NCBI GenBank assembly: GCA_024760905.1
Contig: CM045745.1
Coordinates: forward strand, 11,775,282 to 11,839,281
DNA length: 64,000 nucleotides
Reading direction: 5' to 3'
From: Plotosus lineatus
Taxonomy: Eukaryota; Chordata; Actinopteri; Siluriformes; Plotosidae
Made by a program: the position numbers and the translations under genes. This document shows positions 46,023-59,053 of the stretch, piece by piece (the stretch's first letter is position 1; each line of letters begins with the position of its first letter). The notes below the pieces were generated by a model that was not told the origin of the DNA, searched no databases, and was given only the letters and a program-made list of their open reading frames with translations.

Positions 46023-46484
46023 TTATAGACCAGGGGTCAGGAATCTATGGTTCGTGAGCCAGATGTGTCTCTTTTGATGATTGTATCTGGCTCTTAGATA
46101 AATCAGGTGGCCTTTCTTAACAGAATAACGAATGCATAATTTCACTGTCATTGAAATAAAAATACAAAAAAAGCCATCAAATAGAACAAAAACAGATGAA
46201 TAAATCAGCGCATTTAAATCTATACATCTGTTTTCAATGGTAGTTGTCACTGTGGTGCGCAGTAGGGAGAGGCAATCCTTTCTGGACTCGAGTGTGTGGG
46301 CGGGAGCGATACCTTAAAACTCTAATTTTATTGAATTATAACAACAGCCACAGCTTGCGCGTGTTGTTTTTGAGTACTGTAAAGAGATACATTTCCCTCG
46401 TTTTTGATCAGCTCATTTGCACAAAGCCAAGCACAACTGGCAAGCAAACACAAATGGAAAAATTTCAACCTGCAGACCAGATGA

Positions 46485-46735
46485 TTGGCAAAACTTGGGA
46501 TGCGCTTCCTGTCACATAAACACTGCAGTGTGAGTCTTGTCGAATTGACCATATCTCTACATATGCACGCGAGCGGTCCTTCTCACTTGAAAAACATCAA
46601 GCTGCGGTCATGTGTAACAGACGGAAGCCTAAGCCTGCATGAAGCTGAACCTCACCCCGTATCAACCCGACTACAAAGCCATCAGCAAAACCATGCAGCA
46701 CCAGAAGTCACATCGATAGTAAGAAGTTCTTTTCT
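46485..46735 (+). pseudogene. Decayed hAT transposase C terminus
   Basis: Aligned to the copy at 31044-31376 this is the same dimerisation-domain segment. It includes SHLKNIK-like and SHQQNHAAPEVTS-like text in shifted frames, and has several frameshifts and no intact motif series. Confidence 0.65.
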
Positions 46736-46849
46736 TATTATTAAATAACTTCATTATGACAATGTCGTTTAAAATAAATTCAGTCTTATTATACTCTCAA
46801 ATTGTTGGTCTTCTTTTTCAATTTAGTTGTATTAAGTATTAATATAAAT

Positions 46850-47226
<377 letters not shown>

Positions 47227-47361
47227 TCTCAGAGGATTAGATTTTAAAATATGTCTTTTTTTTGGCTCTCTCAGTCAAAAGGTTCCTGACCCCTGTTATA
47301 GACTGTGCTGCCGCTTCATGATTTGATGCCTCCTGTCTTATCTTTTCTTTTAAGGAGCTGC

Positions 47362-47683
47362 TTCTCATCTCGTCTCATTTTCTCAACTGTTTTATCCTTT
47401 ATTAGGTTCACAGGGAGGCTGGGGCCTATCCCAGCCGATTCCTAGCAAACCAACAGCTCACCAGACTGTCTCAGGGCCAACACAAACAAACACACAACCA
47501 TTCACACTCACATTCCCACGTAGGAGCAATTAGCTATATGTGCTTGTCTTTGGACAGTGGGAGGAAACTAGCCCTCGTGGAAGAAACCTGCTCAAGCATG
47601 GGGAGAACATGCAGACTTCACTCAGAAAGCACTAGCTGGGCACAGGGCTCTGACCCAGGACCTTCTTGCTGTGAGCCTGGATT
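47362..47683 (-). mobile_element. S5 SINE
   Basis: The complement runs from the tail ('tctcaactgttttatcc') through 'cacaaccattcacactc' and 'gagaacatgcagactt' to the head remnant 'gaccttcttgctgtgag'. Confidence 0.75.
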
Positions 47684-48568
47684 ACTAAACTTGTAAATTT
47701 CAGTAAAAAGCAGGAAAATTGAGACGTTTGAAACTTTTGGGTTGTAGTGTATACACATCAACGTCCTCATGATAATATAATGATCTTTACTGTCAGGCAA
47801 CCATTATACGGTGTTCTGAAAGAATGCTTCATTCACATTTTTACCTTATCAAATACAGTACAGTAGTACTTTTATCCTTTTTAGACAAAACTCAAATTTG
47901 TGTACATGTAAATAATATTAGGACATGTCAGAATATTTGTGCTCCTTATGAACTTTCATCAATTGTGGTGATGGCCAATGTTTGACTTTTCTATTTTAGA
48001 GATGAAGATAATCGGGGAAACTGATTGTTTTGGTGACCTTAGCAACAGTAAAAACAAACAGGAGCCATCTCTCAGCACAGCAATATTTGGGAAAGACAAT
48101 CGTGTTGAAAATCTAGTGAGCAAACAGCTACTGGGAGGTTGTTCCTTATGACACAGAGCATTGGACGCCAGAAGCATTGAGCTACATCAAATTATAGAGC
48201 CTACCACAAAGAAACCACAGATATTGAGTACAATACGTCTCATCTGCAGTACGAAAAAATTTGGTGCGTCGTGATTTTAAGTCATATTTAATTGTCAAAA
48301 ATCATGCCATCAATGTACAAAATAGTTCTGAAATAGCTCGTCAGCTTGCACATTAGAAGAAGGTCAGTTTTTGAGCTCAGTATGGAATGGATGGAAATGG
48401 AATTCATCAAGAATTTTTTAAAAGCTTGTCGGACTGAACCATTTTCAATTATTTACATCTTTTCTTTTCATGGAAACCCTGAACAAAGTTAATGTTTGAA
48501 TCCAATTCATGGCAAGTATTTGTCTATAATAATTTTTTTTATTAAAATTAATAATTATTCGTATATAA
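47684..48568. other. Unclassified AT-rich sequence
   Basis: No recognisable element. Confidence 0.4.
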
Positions 48569-48832
48569 TAGCCAATGGGAGGGAGCAGGATGTTGAGAGA
48601 TAGCCAATGGGAGGGAGCTACGTCATCCCTCCTAGCCAATGGGAGGCCAGCTGGGCAGGATCTTGGAAGATAGTCAGTGGGAAAGCAGCTTGTGCATTGT
48701 TTGAATGTTTGAATGTTTGAATGGCACGTTTGGCTCATTTCTTAAGGAGAACTTGTTTCGTATACAGAGACGAAAAATTTTGGAAAATGTTTTTCGTGAC
48801 CTGGATTTTTCGTTTGCTGGGAGGTACCACTA
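48569..48832 (-). mobile_element. pogo-A right-half fragment
   Basis: It starts in the CCAAT-rich section ('agccaatgggagggagc'). It ends with a shortened TIR, 'tgctgggaggtaccacta', which lacks about 13 bp of the normal end. It is fused directly to a pogo-B half. Confidence 0.82.
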
Positions 48833-49059
48833 TAAGTAGTCTTGATGGGAGGTTTTGAGTTGTTTTTTGTTTTGTGTTGGTTTAGAGTTTTTTGATAATT
48901 GACCTTGTTTTTGTGGCATTTTCCTTAATTTTTTCCTCTATTCTTCCTTAATTTCCTTAATTTTTATTTTAATGAATATTTATTAAAAAAATTAAAAAAA
49001 AAAAACATGATGCACTGTAAGCCGCATAAATTGAAGCACGAAGTAGCGAGGGATCCCTG
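48833..49059 (+). mobile_element. pogo-B right-half fragment
   Basis: It starts mid-element at 'aagtagtcttgatggg' and ends with the TIR 'agtagcgagggatccctg' followed by TA. The left half is missing at the joint with pogo-A. Confidence 0.85.
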
Positions 49060-49253
49060 TATTTGTGCTTTTTTTTCTTCAAACAATTGTGATACTGCCC
49101 CTTTAAATAGTGTTGAGAAACTCTTTTTGAGGGGCAACACAAGTCAGTTTGTGGTGCTAGATATATCATTATAATGTCTTAAAGCTAGCATGCATTACCT
49201 TTAATATACGTATCAGTATATTTAGAAGTATGTTAGGTTACAAGATACATTCC

Positions 49254-49748
49254 CTAAATAGATAAAAGTTTGCAGACACTTGACCATAACAATCCTATAT
49301 GATTCTTGATCACTGGACTCCGGGTTCTATTCCTCTTTGCTGTTATAATAATATAAATATATAATTTTTCTCTCTTCTGGAAAAACTGTCCACTAGATTT
49401 TGGAGTGTGGTTGAGGGGATTTGAAATCATTCATCCACAAGAGCATTATTAAGGCCAGGCACTGATGTTAGGTGGGGCAGTTGGCATTCTGATTCATTCT
49501 AAACATGTCCAGTGAAGTAGACATCAATGCTTTGTGCAACGGACTCATGTTCTCCCACTGAACTTTAGCAAGGCATGTTTTCATCGAGGTCACTGTCTGA
49601 GCAGGGGAACTGCCATGCAAGAACACGTGGAGGGAAATTTAACGCAACAGCAGACAAGTCATTGTGCACAATTGGGTACCAACTTTGAGAAAAAACTACA
49701 AATGGGTTTGATGTTCAAGCGTCCATAAACTTTTGTCCACATAGTGAT
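49254..49748. mobile_element. Tc1-like MITE
   Basis: The ends 'aaaagtttgcagacactt' and 'gtccataaacttttgtcc' form imperfect inverted repeats. The interior ('ctagattttggagtgtgg', 'caagagcattattaaggc', 'gcactgatgttaggtgg') follows a known non-autonomous Tc1/mariner family of fish. The 64-codon frame in it is not a gene. Confidence 0.75.
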
Positions 49749-50573
49749 AGATGAGGGCGCTTCGGCTTTTGGGTGAACGATGATCAACATTGGTGCTGAA
49801 AGTGAAAGTAATACACAGGACATTTTTTTTTGCTTTTGTTGAACTGTAACCAAAAAAAAAAAAAAAAAAAACCACAAGTAAAAGAACGAGTACAGCATCA
49901 GTGATGTCAGAGATACAGATTTTGTATTTTTCATTTTTTCTGGATTATCTTTGATGGTTTCATCCTTCCACCTGTGCACTCATATGTCCTTTTATAACGT
50001 TTTTTTTTTTTTTAAACAAACATATTGTTAAACAGCATGACATTCAACAGACCATGATTAATATTTTGAGAAGTATTATTAACATACTGTAAACCTATTA
50101 AAGATTCCCCAAAGCACACGTCAGTCCCCTTCCAATGAATGTGCGTGTCTGGTATGACTGGAATGTGCCTGATTAAGATGCTGCCTGCATATGAAGACAT
50201 GTGGGTATTCAGAGATGTTTATTCCACTATCCTGGCAACAATCCTCAGAAAATTGTTGGTGCATAACATTTGGCATTTTGGGCGAAGTCATACCATGATT
50301 GAGGCTCAAAGGGAACTTGGTACAGAAAGGGGCCTGAAAATTGTCTTCAGGTGAGTGGGGGTTGTTATAGTCTCGGTGGGCTGTTATCAGAGTTTAAAAT
50401 CTGATGCAGGCAACTACAGAAGTCCAGTGAAGGGAACAGCATTGGGGCGATGTGGGAGTATTTTTGGGTCTTAAAAATAAGATGCAGGTCTGCGTTTTGA
50501 AACCATTTCAGAAGTTTAATGTGCGGGTAAGAAGAGTTGTTATAAGCAAATTGAAATGATTCCGTCTCATGAT
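49749..50573. other. Unclassified sequence with long A- and T-runs
   Basis: A-run at about 49852-49870 and T-run at about 50001-50013. No recognisable element. Confidence 0.4.
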
Positions 50574-50897
50574 GGGCAGTGGTGGCCTAGTGGTATATGG
50601 CACTGTATCGCTGATCCTAAGGTTGGGGGTTTGAATCCCACTCTCCACAAGGTTGTCACTGTCCCCCCAGTGCAGCTAACTGGGATATCAAAGGCCGGCC
50701 ATGTCTCTCACTGTCTGTGGTGAGAGGTTCATGTAAAAGAACCATAGCTGCAGAGCTAGCTGTCTGCATGTTTTCGTCCTGCAATGGCCTGGCGAGCTGT
50801 CCTGGGTGTACCATGCCCTCGCCCAGAGTCGGCTGGGATGGGCGCCGGCCTCCCTACAACCCTAATTAGGATTAAGCAGTTACAGAAAATGAACTGA
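50574..50897 (+). mobile_element. S2 SINE
   Basis: The head is 'gggcagtggtggcctagtgg' with B-box 'gggtttgaatcccac'. The common body has a ~20-bp deletion after 'aaaagaaccatagctg'. The L2-type tail ends 'gaaaatgaactgatgaac'. Confidence 0.87.
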
Positions 50898-50944
50898 TGA
50901 ACAGTCTTATGATTACAAAGGACCGAACAAGCTCCTGAGTGTTC

Positions 50945-51485
50945 ATCATCATCATCATCATCATCTTCCGCTTAGTCCAGGGTCGGGTCACGGGGGCAGC
51001 AACCTAAGCAAAGAGGTCCAGGCGTCACTCTCCCGAGCCACTTCCTCCAACTCTCCCGGGGGGACACCGAGGCGGTCCCAGACAAGCCGAGAGACATAGT
51101 CCTTCCAGCGTGTTCTAGGTCGACCCCAGGGTCTCTTCCCGGTTGGACAGGCCCGAAACACCACACCAGGGAGGCGTCCGGGGGGCATTCTGACCAGATG
51201 CCCGAGCCACCTCAACTGGCCCCTGTCAATGCGGAGGAGCAGCGGATCAACTCCGAGCGCTCCCCGGATGGCGGAGCTTCTCACTTTATCTCTAAAGGAG
51301 AACCCCGCCACCCGGTGAAGAAAGCTCATTTCAGCCGCTTGTATCCGTGATCTTGTCCTTTCGGTCATCACCCAAAGCTCGTGACCATAGGTGAGGGTTG
51401 GAACGTAGATCGACTGGTAAATTGAGAGCTTCGCCTTGCGGCTCAGCTCCTTCTTCAGCAGAGGCTGCAGCGATCCGTCTGTCGT
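50945..51485 (-). pseudogene. Rex3/RTE-like LINE 3' end
   Basis: Perfect 13-bp duplications 'ctcctgagtgttc' lie at 50932-50944 and 51486-51498. On the minus strand a frame is open from the truncated 5' edge to the stop near 50988. It encodes an RT C-terminal region: LSIYQSIYVPTLTYGHELWV, then MTERTRSRIQAAEMSFLHRV, QLRWLGHLVRMPPGRLPG and the RPRTRWKDYVSRL block. The tail is (GAT)n. This fits the Rex3-like branch of RTE LINEs; the clade call is from memory of the family. It is a truncated but undamaged, recent copy. Confidence 0.88.
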
Positions 51486-51546
51486 CTCCTGAGTGTTCTT
51501 AGCAGATAAAACAGCGAGATTCTCTGTATTGTTGTTTGTGCAGACG

Positions 51547-51722
51547 TCTTGGCTCAGTCGGTAATGATTTGGATTTCTGATTGGAAGGTTGTGAGTTCAT
51601 ATACCAAGTTGCCAAAGTTTGGTCCTTGATTAAGACCCTTAGTTGTCAACTGTATTTATTCAACTGTCGGTCACAGTGGAAAACATCTGAAGCAGACAGG
51701 AGGGCATGTACATTTATGTTTT
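51547..51722 (+). mobile_element. S7 SINE, degraded
   Basis: 'cttggctcagtcggtaatg', then 'tctgattggaaggttgtg', and an end like 'gggcatgtacatttatgtt' follow the S7 layout. Confidence 0.6.
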
Positions 51723-54284
51723 CAACATATACCATATGATTATGGATTTCTATTACATTATATTCATTACTCCATTTGTCTCATCTGGAAGCAAACTGTA
51801 GGCTTGTATACAGTGCCGTAGTGGTCAAAAAATAAGTGAATGCACTATGGCAGCAAAGCTGCCATTCGAGGTCACGAAGCAGCAGCACCTCAGCCCACAA
51901 AGGGGGGTCTGGGGGTTCAACCCCGGAAAATTTTGAAATTTGAAAGGCTGAGAGGTTTTGAGCATTTCAACTTTAAAAGCAGTTAGTCTGAGCTATTATA
52001 AAATTTACAGAACTTGACAATTATTATCTATAAGAAAAATTTCGTGAGTTGGGGGCCGACTGTATTCATTCCTTCAATAACTAATGGTGACTTAATAAAT
52101 GAAGATATCCAAGAAAGTACTTGTTCAATATGGATAGGCATAAAATATTTTAGTATCTATTAGTAAGTAGATAATATCTTGTAGTATATGTATATATTTT
52201 TAATCTTTTAATATCTTTTAGTAATGTTAGCTTGGATTAACCATTTAGTTATTACCAAAAAGTAAGACCTGTGAACAAAGACGAACGGGGCATAAACTGA
52301 CTGCAGAAATGCGTGTTTGAGCTTAAAATAACAGTTTTCTGGGCTGTAGGTCTGTCACCGGGTGTGATCATGCGAACCAAACATAACCACAGGCTAGCTT
52401 AGCCTTACTTATCGGGGACTTTGTTCGACTCGGCTTGCAAGCTTTCTGCGCTCTTTACACGAGTAAACCTGCGCATGGCTTGTGACTATGTGCCCTGCGG
52501 GGGAGATCATTTCGCTTTCTTTGTTTTACGCATGATAGCAATTGAGAAGCTGGAAGTTCATTGGACACAAATCTTGAGCTCAGCTAGCAGTATCCTATCA
52601 GAGGTATAATACTATAAGGCTGATTCGTGGTGTTTATGGAATCATGTTTATGACTAGATTTACTAAAATAACCTTTGACTTTCAAACTATTTATCACTTC
52701 ATCTCCGCTTTTTATTTACACAGTCGCGGAAATTTACGTTGATCAACTATAAAGTAGACCAAATTAAGTCAGTACACGCAACTCAGCCACAAAACCAAGT
52801 AGGTACACGGCATGTAACGGCGTGTATCCACCACGACAGCACTGCTTGTATAGGATATTGCTGTATGCTATAGCAATAGAATCACTGGCCCTCACCTTCC
52901 CAAAAAAGAGTAGAGGTTATCATTAGAGCAAAGGTGATCAAATCTGGATGTTCAAAAAAACACATTATGGGTGGAATGGTCTGTATTCCGTAAATTGTTT
53001 GACATATCGGGCTGGATTTACTCATGACTTGTAAACCAAGTTTTAAACTGTGAGGTGGGAACTCAGAGATTTTACTAACTGGCCCTGTACTTCTCTATTA
53101 ACATCCTCAAAGCAAAGGAAATTTGTCTAGGAATTAGGAATAATAAATAGAATAATAGGAATTAACCTGAATTGCAAAACAAAACAAAATCTGACAAAAT
53201 AAAAATAAAACTCGAAGGTTCATACATGGAAAGAGGGGTTTCATTCAGTCTGGTTTTGTCGAGAACATAAAGTACAAAGGTTCCCAGTTGTGCACACAGT
53301 AAATTATTTAAGCAAAGTATCTGTCTCTCCAAGTCGTTGCATGGTTTCTCTGAGGGTTGTGCTCCTGCTACTCAGGAAGAATGAGAGGATGCACTGTGCT
53401 GACATTGTTCTGGTTTAGATTATCTTCCTGGTTCACATCCTCGATTACACCCACATTAAAAAAAAAAAGCCATTTTTTCTCCTGAGAGCAGCCATATATA
53501 TATATATATATATATATAGCATGACTATAGCTGGCTGTTATTGGAATTTGAAAGCAATTTGGAATTTGAAAGCATTTATATTGGCATTTTTAAAAATGTA
53601 AGTACTAAGGTAATACGTATTATAACATTTAAATAAATACAGTTCATGAGATTCTCTTACCACTTTGAATCCGAGTCTTCTCCAGGCGAGGACAGACCCT
53701 TATTGTGAATGCTCTCACAAAGTAGCTTCAGACCTGCTGCATCATGCCAAGAATGCTTATGGAGAGGAAAATGTCCATAAATAATTGGATAAAAAATGTT
53801 TTCCAAGCAGCCCTGGTGTTGAACACCCAATTTTAGAGTTTAGAGAAGTTTACTTTAAATCAGGGTGTATAATGTATAATAAATTAATCCGACAGCAGTC
53901 ACCGGGCAACTAGACTCCTTGAGGATATATGGAGCCAAAGAAATGATGGGTGACTCCCTCAGAGGCTTGAGATGAACAAACAATATAAATAATGTAATTA
54001 TGCGAGTCAATAAAAGTGTATTCTGAGTCAACAAAAAAGGTTCATATAAAATACGTTTGTATAAAAAATTCCAACAGGTGAGGCAGCATATTTATTAAAG
54101 TGAATCAGAGCTATCCATCAACCCTTTCAACATCTCATCCATGTTATTACTTTTTCCATGAAATGATCGATAACATGCCACTTGACTTTGTTCAGATCAC
54201 ATAATGGTAATTTGTGGTTGGATAGAAAGTCAACAAAGCACTTATATACAAGTTGCGCATCTGGATTTTGTTATTCAGATTCTT
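51723..54284. other. Mostly unclassified sequence
   Basis: A pogo-D right end ('gagttgggggccgactg', 52046-52062, then TA) sits alone. A (TA)n lies at about 53493-53518. The GC-richer stretch 52290-52620 has a 62-codon frame (52421-52609) with no known motif. The rest has no recognisable element. Confidence 0.4.
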
Positions 54285-55725
54285 TGATTGATTGATTAAA
54301 ACACATTTTATTCAAACATGAAATGGATTGGGCACAAGTTATCCAACTTAATAAAGCCCTCTCCAGGTAGTAACAGTAATTATATTACAAAATATACAGC
54401 AAGATACTGACAAGGGAAGGATATATACAAAAGAATTAAAGGAATCGTTTAGTATTACAAATAAATATTTGTACACATTTGAAAACATTCTGGTTTTCTC
54501 TACGAGAATAATCTGCATTGCCATTTAAAATGAGATTAATATCGATTGGTGCTCTTTGATGGACAATGTACTCTAAAGTTTTTAACATTTGTTCACGTTG
54601 AAAATTATATTTACATTCTAGAAAATAGTGAAAAACATTCTCACACTTGTGGCCACACTGACAGCGTGCATCATCCTTCACATTAATTCTAAATCAATCA
54701 TAATTAAGTGAACTCGACACATATCTTAATTTTGTGTGTAAAATATTTAACTTCCTTTTCCCGTATGAAAAATATACCGGTGCACATTTTGGTTTTAGAC
54801 GAATCACTGATCTAAATGAAACTCCAGAATTGCTGTCTCTGGTTCCTAGTGGGACATCATTCCACAATTTAACTGTTGATGGAAAAAATGAAAGTGTTGA
54901 ATATTTTAATCGTGTAGGAGGTATACTATAATCATGGCTATTTCTTAATAGATAGTTCGTTCTGTTTGCTACTACTGGAGGTAGTAGATCACAGAGAAAA
55001 GTTGGAGTAAGACGTTTGTGTATCTTATAAAATAACATTAATTTACGGACACGCCTTCTTTCAGACAGCAATTCCCAGCCTGTTTCAAAATATAGTGATT
55101 GAGAAGAAGCGTATCTTGGCAGTCTAGTAACAATACGGGCAGCTTCAAGCTGTAACTTTTCTAATCCATTGGCTTGTTCAATCGAACACCCGTCCCATAC
55201 CTCACATGCATACTCAAAGTTTGGTGTAATAAATACGGTATAAATTTTGGACAGTGTCGCTCTATTTAGTAGAAATTTTACCTTTCGAAGTGAGCCTATC
55301 ATTCTGGAAGTCTTTTTAACAATATTTTGAATATGAAAGTGCCATCTCCCATTTGATGAAAAACATAAACCCAAATGTTTGTGAGATTCCACTGCTTTCA
55401 CTTTACAGCCGTCAAAATACAAATTAATATTTTGATTATTCTTAATAGTGAATAGCATAGTTTCAGTTTTTTCTGGGTTATATGAAATTAACCAATCATT
55501 TACCCAATTGCATAGAAGTTCTAAATTTCATTCATAAGCTGTTCCATTAATTGCTTTTCTTTTTACAATGCTCCCAATGAAGTATTGTCAGCGAAAAGCC
55601 AAATAAAACAATTTAATTTATCTGCAATCTCATTTACATAAACAGTGAAAAGGAAAGGACCTAAAACTGACCCCTGTGGTACTCCAGCTTTTAACACCAA
55701 AGGTTTAGATAACGAGCCATGAACA

Positions 55726-55731
<6 letters not shown>
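54285..55731 (-). pseudogene. LINE 3' end with 254-codon open frame
   Basis: The minus strand begins near 55730 with KAGVPQGSVLGPFLF, then FADN (55584-55595) where the catalytic box YADD is expected. A frameshift follows near 55530-55560. The next frame (55458-54694) holds HKHLGLCFSSNGRW, IYTVFITPNFEYACEVWD and AARIVTRLPRYASS, the thumb region. The last frame (54681-54436) has CQCGHKCENVFHYFLEC, a CCHC-type zinc knuckle. The 3' UTR contains AATAAA and ends in (AATC)n at 54287-54297. The catalytic Asp change and frameshifts make it inactive. Jockey/CR1-like; clade not settled. Confidence 0.85.
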
Positions 55732-55768
<37 letters not shown>

Positions 55769-55775
55769 TGTGTGT
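55732..55775. repeat. (TG)n microsatellite at LINE 5' edge
   Basis: About 44 bp of TG repeat sits exactly where LINE homology stops. Confidence 0.9.
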
Positions 55776-55900
55776 TAATGTGCATGTGATGAGGAGGCTG
55801 CACAACCCCCCCGCCCCCAACAAACATTCTCAATTGATTTATAGACTATACCTCACTTTCAACATGAAAAAAATATATTATTTATTTCGGCAAGATAATA

Positions 55901-56176
55901 CAGTGGTACCTCACTTTACGAAATTAATCCGTTCCAGAGCCTTTTTCGTAACCTGCATTTTTCGTAAATTGAACCACATTTTACATATAAAACGCGTGAT
56001 TCGTTCCAAGCTGCACAATACAACCCCCTAAACCCTTTAAAAATTATAAAAGCATACCTTTTAACACCTCCTTCTGCTTCAATATCGTCCCGATGGTAGA
56101 TGTGCTTGGCCATATTCCTTTGCAATATCACTCGTGCTCGTTTCTTCTTCTCACTCGCACTGGAAATCACGCGCGC

Positions 56177-56224
<48 letters not shown>

Positions 56225-56684
56225 ACGTGTGTTGACCATGTCTTCTTAGCAGAGTTATAATCTTACAAATGTTTATGGAAAGTTAAAAGCCTGAGTCAAG
56301 AAATAAAACATGAAACAACAGTAACTCTGTCCTTTACACACAAAGCATTATGGTAGCTGGGAAACAGCTGCGTCATCCCTCCTAGCCAATGGGAGGCCAG
56401 CCGGGCGGGATGTTGGGAGATAGCCAATAAGAGGGAGCTGCCTCATCCCCTCTAGCCAATGGGAGGCCAGTGGGGTGGGATATTTGAAGATCATTGATGG
56501 GAGAGCAGCTCGTGCGTTGTTTGAATGTCGGTGTTTTAATATTTGAATGTCGCGTTTGAATTTTTAAGATGGCGGTTTCATAACGTGAACTTGTTTCGTA
56601 TCCAGAGGCAAAAATTTTAGGAAAATGTGTTTCGTAACCTGCATTTTTCGCTTGGTGAGACTTTTGTAAAGTGAGGTACCACTG
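55901..56684 (-). mobile_element. pogo-A, copy 6
   Basis: TIRs 'cagtggtacctcacttta' and 'taaagtgaggtaccactg'. TA precedes the left end; the right TA has become TG. Minus-strand transposase-derived text lies at about 56068-56112. A (CG)(TG)n lies at about 56168-56216 and CCAAT motifs at 56390-56470. Confidence 0.88.
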
Positions 56685-56686
56685 TG

Positions 56687-57105
56687 TTCAGAATCTGCCT
56701 ATGATCTTCTGCATTGTTGTATATAATCATTGCTTGGTCCTAGACTTATATTGAATAATCCATACTTTAGATTATCTCTGGCAACATGTTTGTCTGACAT
56801 CTCGACCTACAGCCTGACTACCACATTGATGTATGTCAAAACACTGCAAGAGTTAAGACTTTAAGAGCAAAAATGAATCTCCTTTTTTTGCCTGATGGCA
56901 AAATATGGGCATTCCTCTGATTGTGATATTTATTTTGATAAAATATATTATTCTACAATCTCTCAATATGTAAACTGTATTATAATAATGATGTCCGATA
57001 CAGAGATATATTGGTTGATGTCACAAAGCATATTTGGACCAAAGTGATAGGAAGAAGTTCAATGCTATGGCAGTCCATCACTTGGCATTCAAACATCTAA
57101 CTAGT
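56687..57105. other. Unclassified AT-rich sequence
   Basis: No recognisable element. Confidence 0.4.
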
Positions 57106-57117
57106 AATGTATGAAAG

Positions 57118-57410
57118 GTAAAGCTTTTTATACCCGATCCATAGTGGCTCATCAGGGCGGTGCTTATCTGCGGTTTCCATAGCGGGAAGCAACTAGGAGT
57201 ACAACTCCTCCTGGATGAGACACGAGCCCATCGCAGGTTACCTTCCCAGTATAGTTTACTGGTCCACATTTATACTGCTGGGTGAACAGAGGCACACTTG
57301 TGGTTGAGACCTTGCCCAGGGGTCTTAGCACAGTGGGGGTCTCACTGGGATTTGAACACATAACCTCCCGATCATGAGTGCAGCACGCAAACTACTATGC
57401 CACCGGCCCC
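57118..57410 (-). mobile_element. S3 SINE
   Basis: Perfect 12-bp duplications 'aatgtatgaaag' lie at 57106-57117 and 57411-57422. The minus strand has the head 'ggggccggtggcatagtag', B-box 'gtgttcaaatcccag' and the full S3 body. It is a clean reference copy of 293 bp. Confidence 0.93.
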
Positions 57411-57422
57411 AATGTATGAAAG

Positions 57423-58755
57423 ACAGGGAGTTTAATGCCGTGAGGGAATTTATACCATCTGCCGCTGCACGTTTCCATTTTCCAACTTCCAATTTTAACA
57501 GAAGAGCAAATGGGTGCATAATCACATGGCCAGAGCACATTTTCTTGGTGAGAAGAAGCACTCTGGCATACAAATTTCACACAAGACCACAGACATGCTC
57601 ATTTGATTGCCTAGGCACCAACAAGACCAAGCAGCAGTGCCAAAGAATTAGCATGGCAGACGAAAAAGAGTGGGCAAGCAGATTTCAAGTGCCAGCCGTG
57701 TACCCTTTTAAACATTTTCATGAAAGCCATATTAACTAGAATTGCTGAAGTATTTTAAAACGGGCCACTGTAAATGACATACATGCTAAAAATATCACAT
57801 GCGCTCACCCCACCTGAAGTCAGTTCAACTGGCTTTACATTTCATAATTATACAGATCAGCTTCCTGTCAATCTTGTGCATAGCCAGAATGGTATGCTGC
57901 AGTTTTGAAAGGCATTTTAATTACAGTAGACTTGGAGTGTTTGCTTCTGATTCAGCCCGCCTTCTCTCTTTGTCTATCATCTGGCATAGTTCTTCATGCA
58001 TGGCTTAAAAAAAAAAACCCATGACAAATTTAGACGAGTAAATCTGGTCTATGTTGAGTGATGTTGAAATGTACACGAAACACTGTACATTTTTAGATCT
58101 CTCTAAACACAGTGCGGTGCTTCACTGGTGTTGTCACCTGGTCCAGCTGTATGTAAGAAAGGTGAGGAAGATTTCCTGAAATGGTGTGATGTGTTCACCA
58201 GAACTTTGTGGTAAATGTTATATGTAGTTGTGTAGTTGGTGCTGGCCTGCCGCTTGAATCTGAGTTTTAGTTTGGATGTCTTTTTAAAAGTTTGAGTTTG
58301 ACACAGGTCTTTTACTGTTGAGCATAATAGCTGTGAAAAGACGAAATGCTGACTCCAAATGTTGAAAACACATACACTGGGCTAGCGCTGTTCAAAGCTA
58401 GGTTTGATATATTTGTAGCCTGTATCTCTCTGACTCGTTTCATAAATCTTTACACGTTTCTCTTTATACCTTACGCTTCATGAGTTAGTTGTACAAGTGC
58501 TGAAAGACCTCCCAGAAGCCTCTGCTTTCTTTGACACAGTAACGAATCCAGTCTGGCAGGCAAGCCCTTAACTGAAGCCACACATCTCAACAAGTAAAAC
58601 CGTACTGCCTTTAAGTGGCTGATAGAGGATTGACTGAGAGCTTGTAATTCGTCAAAAAGCGACGAAAGCAGAGACAGATAATTTAATGGTGAGCGACAAC
58701 AGAATATTCCATTAGGAGGCAAATACTTTACTTATTTGCTTAAGATTAATCTGAA
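57423..58755. other. Unclassified sequence
   Basis: A 121-codon plus-strand frame (57374-57739) starts inside the SINE and has no familiar domain. A minus-strand frame at 58471-58722 also has none. No element called. Confidence 0.4.
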
Positions 58756-58758
58756 TAT

Positions 58759-59007
58759 GTATATATATATATATATATATATATTTGCTGTGGCGACTCC
58801 CGAGAAAGGGTAAAAAGCCGAAAGAGAAAGAAGAAGAATATATATATATATATATATATAGATATACTTATCCACGCACACGCATAGACACACACACACA
58901 CACACACATATATATCCCAATTAACCACAGAAAGTGAAGGATCCTTGTATGTATGTGTATATTATATATATATATCCCAATTAACCATGGAAAGTGAGGG
59001 ATCCTTG

Positions 59008-59048
<41 letters not shown>
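58759..59048. repeat. (TA)n cluster with S1 tail and two pogo-B ends
   Basis: TA tracts alternate with an S1/RTE tail scrap (58787-58836, 'ctgtggcgactcccgag'), a CA run (58889-58908) and two tandem inverted pogo-B ends. The ends are at 58916-58951 and 58976-59011; each reads 'cccaattaaccaYRgaaa' to 'ggatccttgtatgta'. Confidence 0.8.

Positions 59049-59049
<1 letters not shown>

Positions 59050-59053
<4 letters not shown>

Noticed and set aside
50945..50968. CAT repeat as a free microsatellite
   Set aside because: It is the (GAT)n 3' tail of the minus-strand LINE that follows, bounded by the target duplication.
52421..52609. 62-codon frame in a GC-richer stretch, ending before a splice-donor-like 'gaggtata'
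   Set aside because: No matching acceptor or neighbouring exon and no recognisable domain.
57374..57739. 121-codon plus-strand frame
   Set aside because: It starts inside an S3 SINE and shows no known motif; chance is the simplest explanation.
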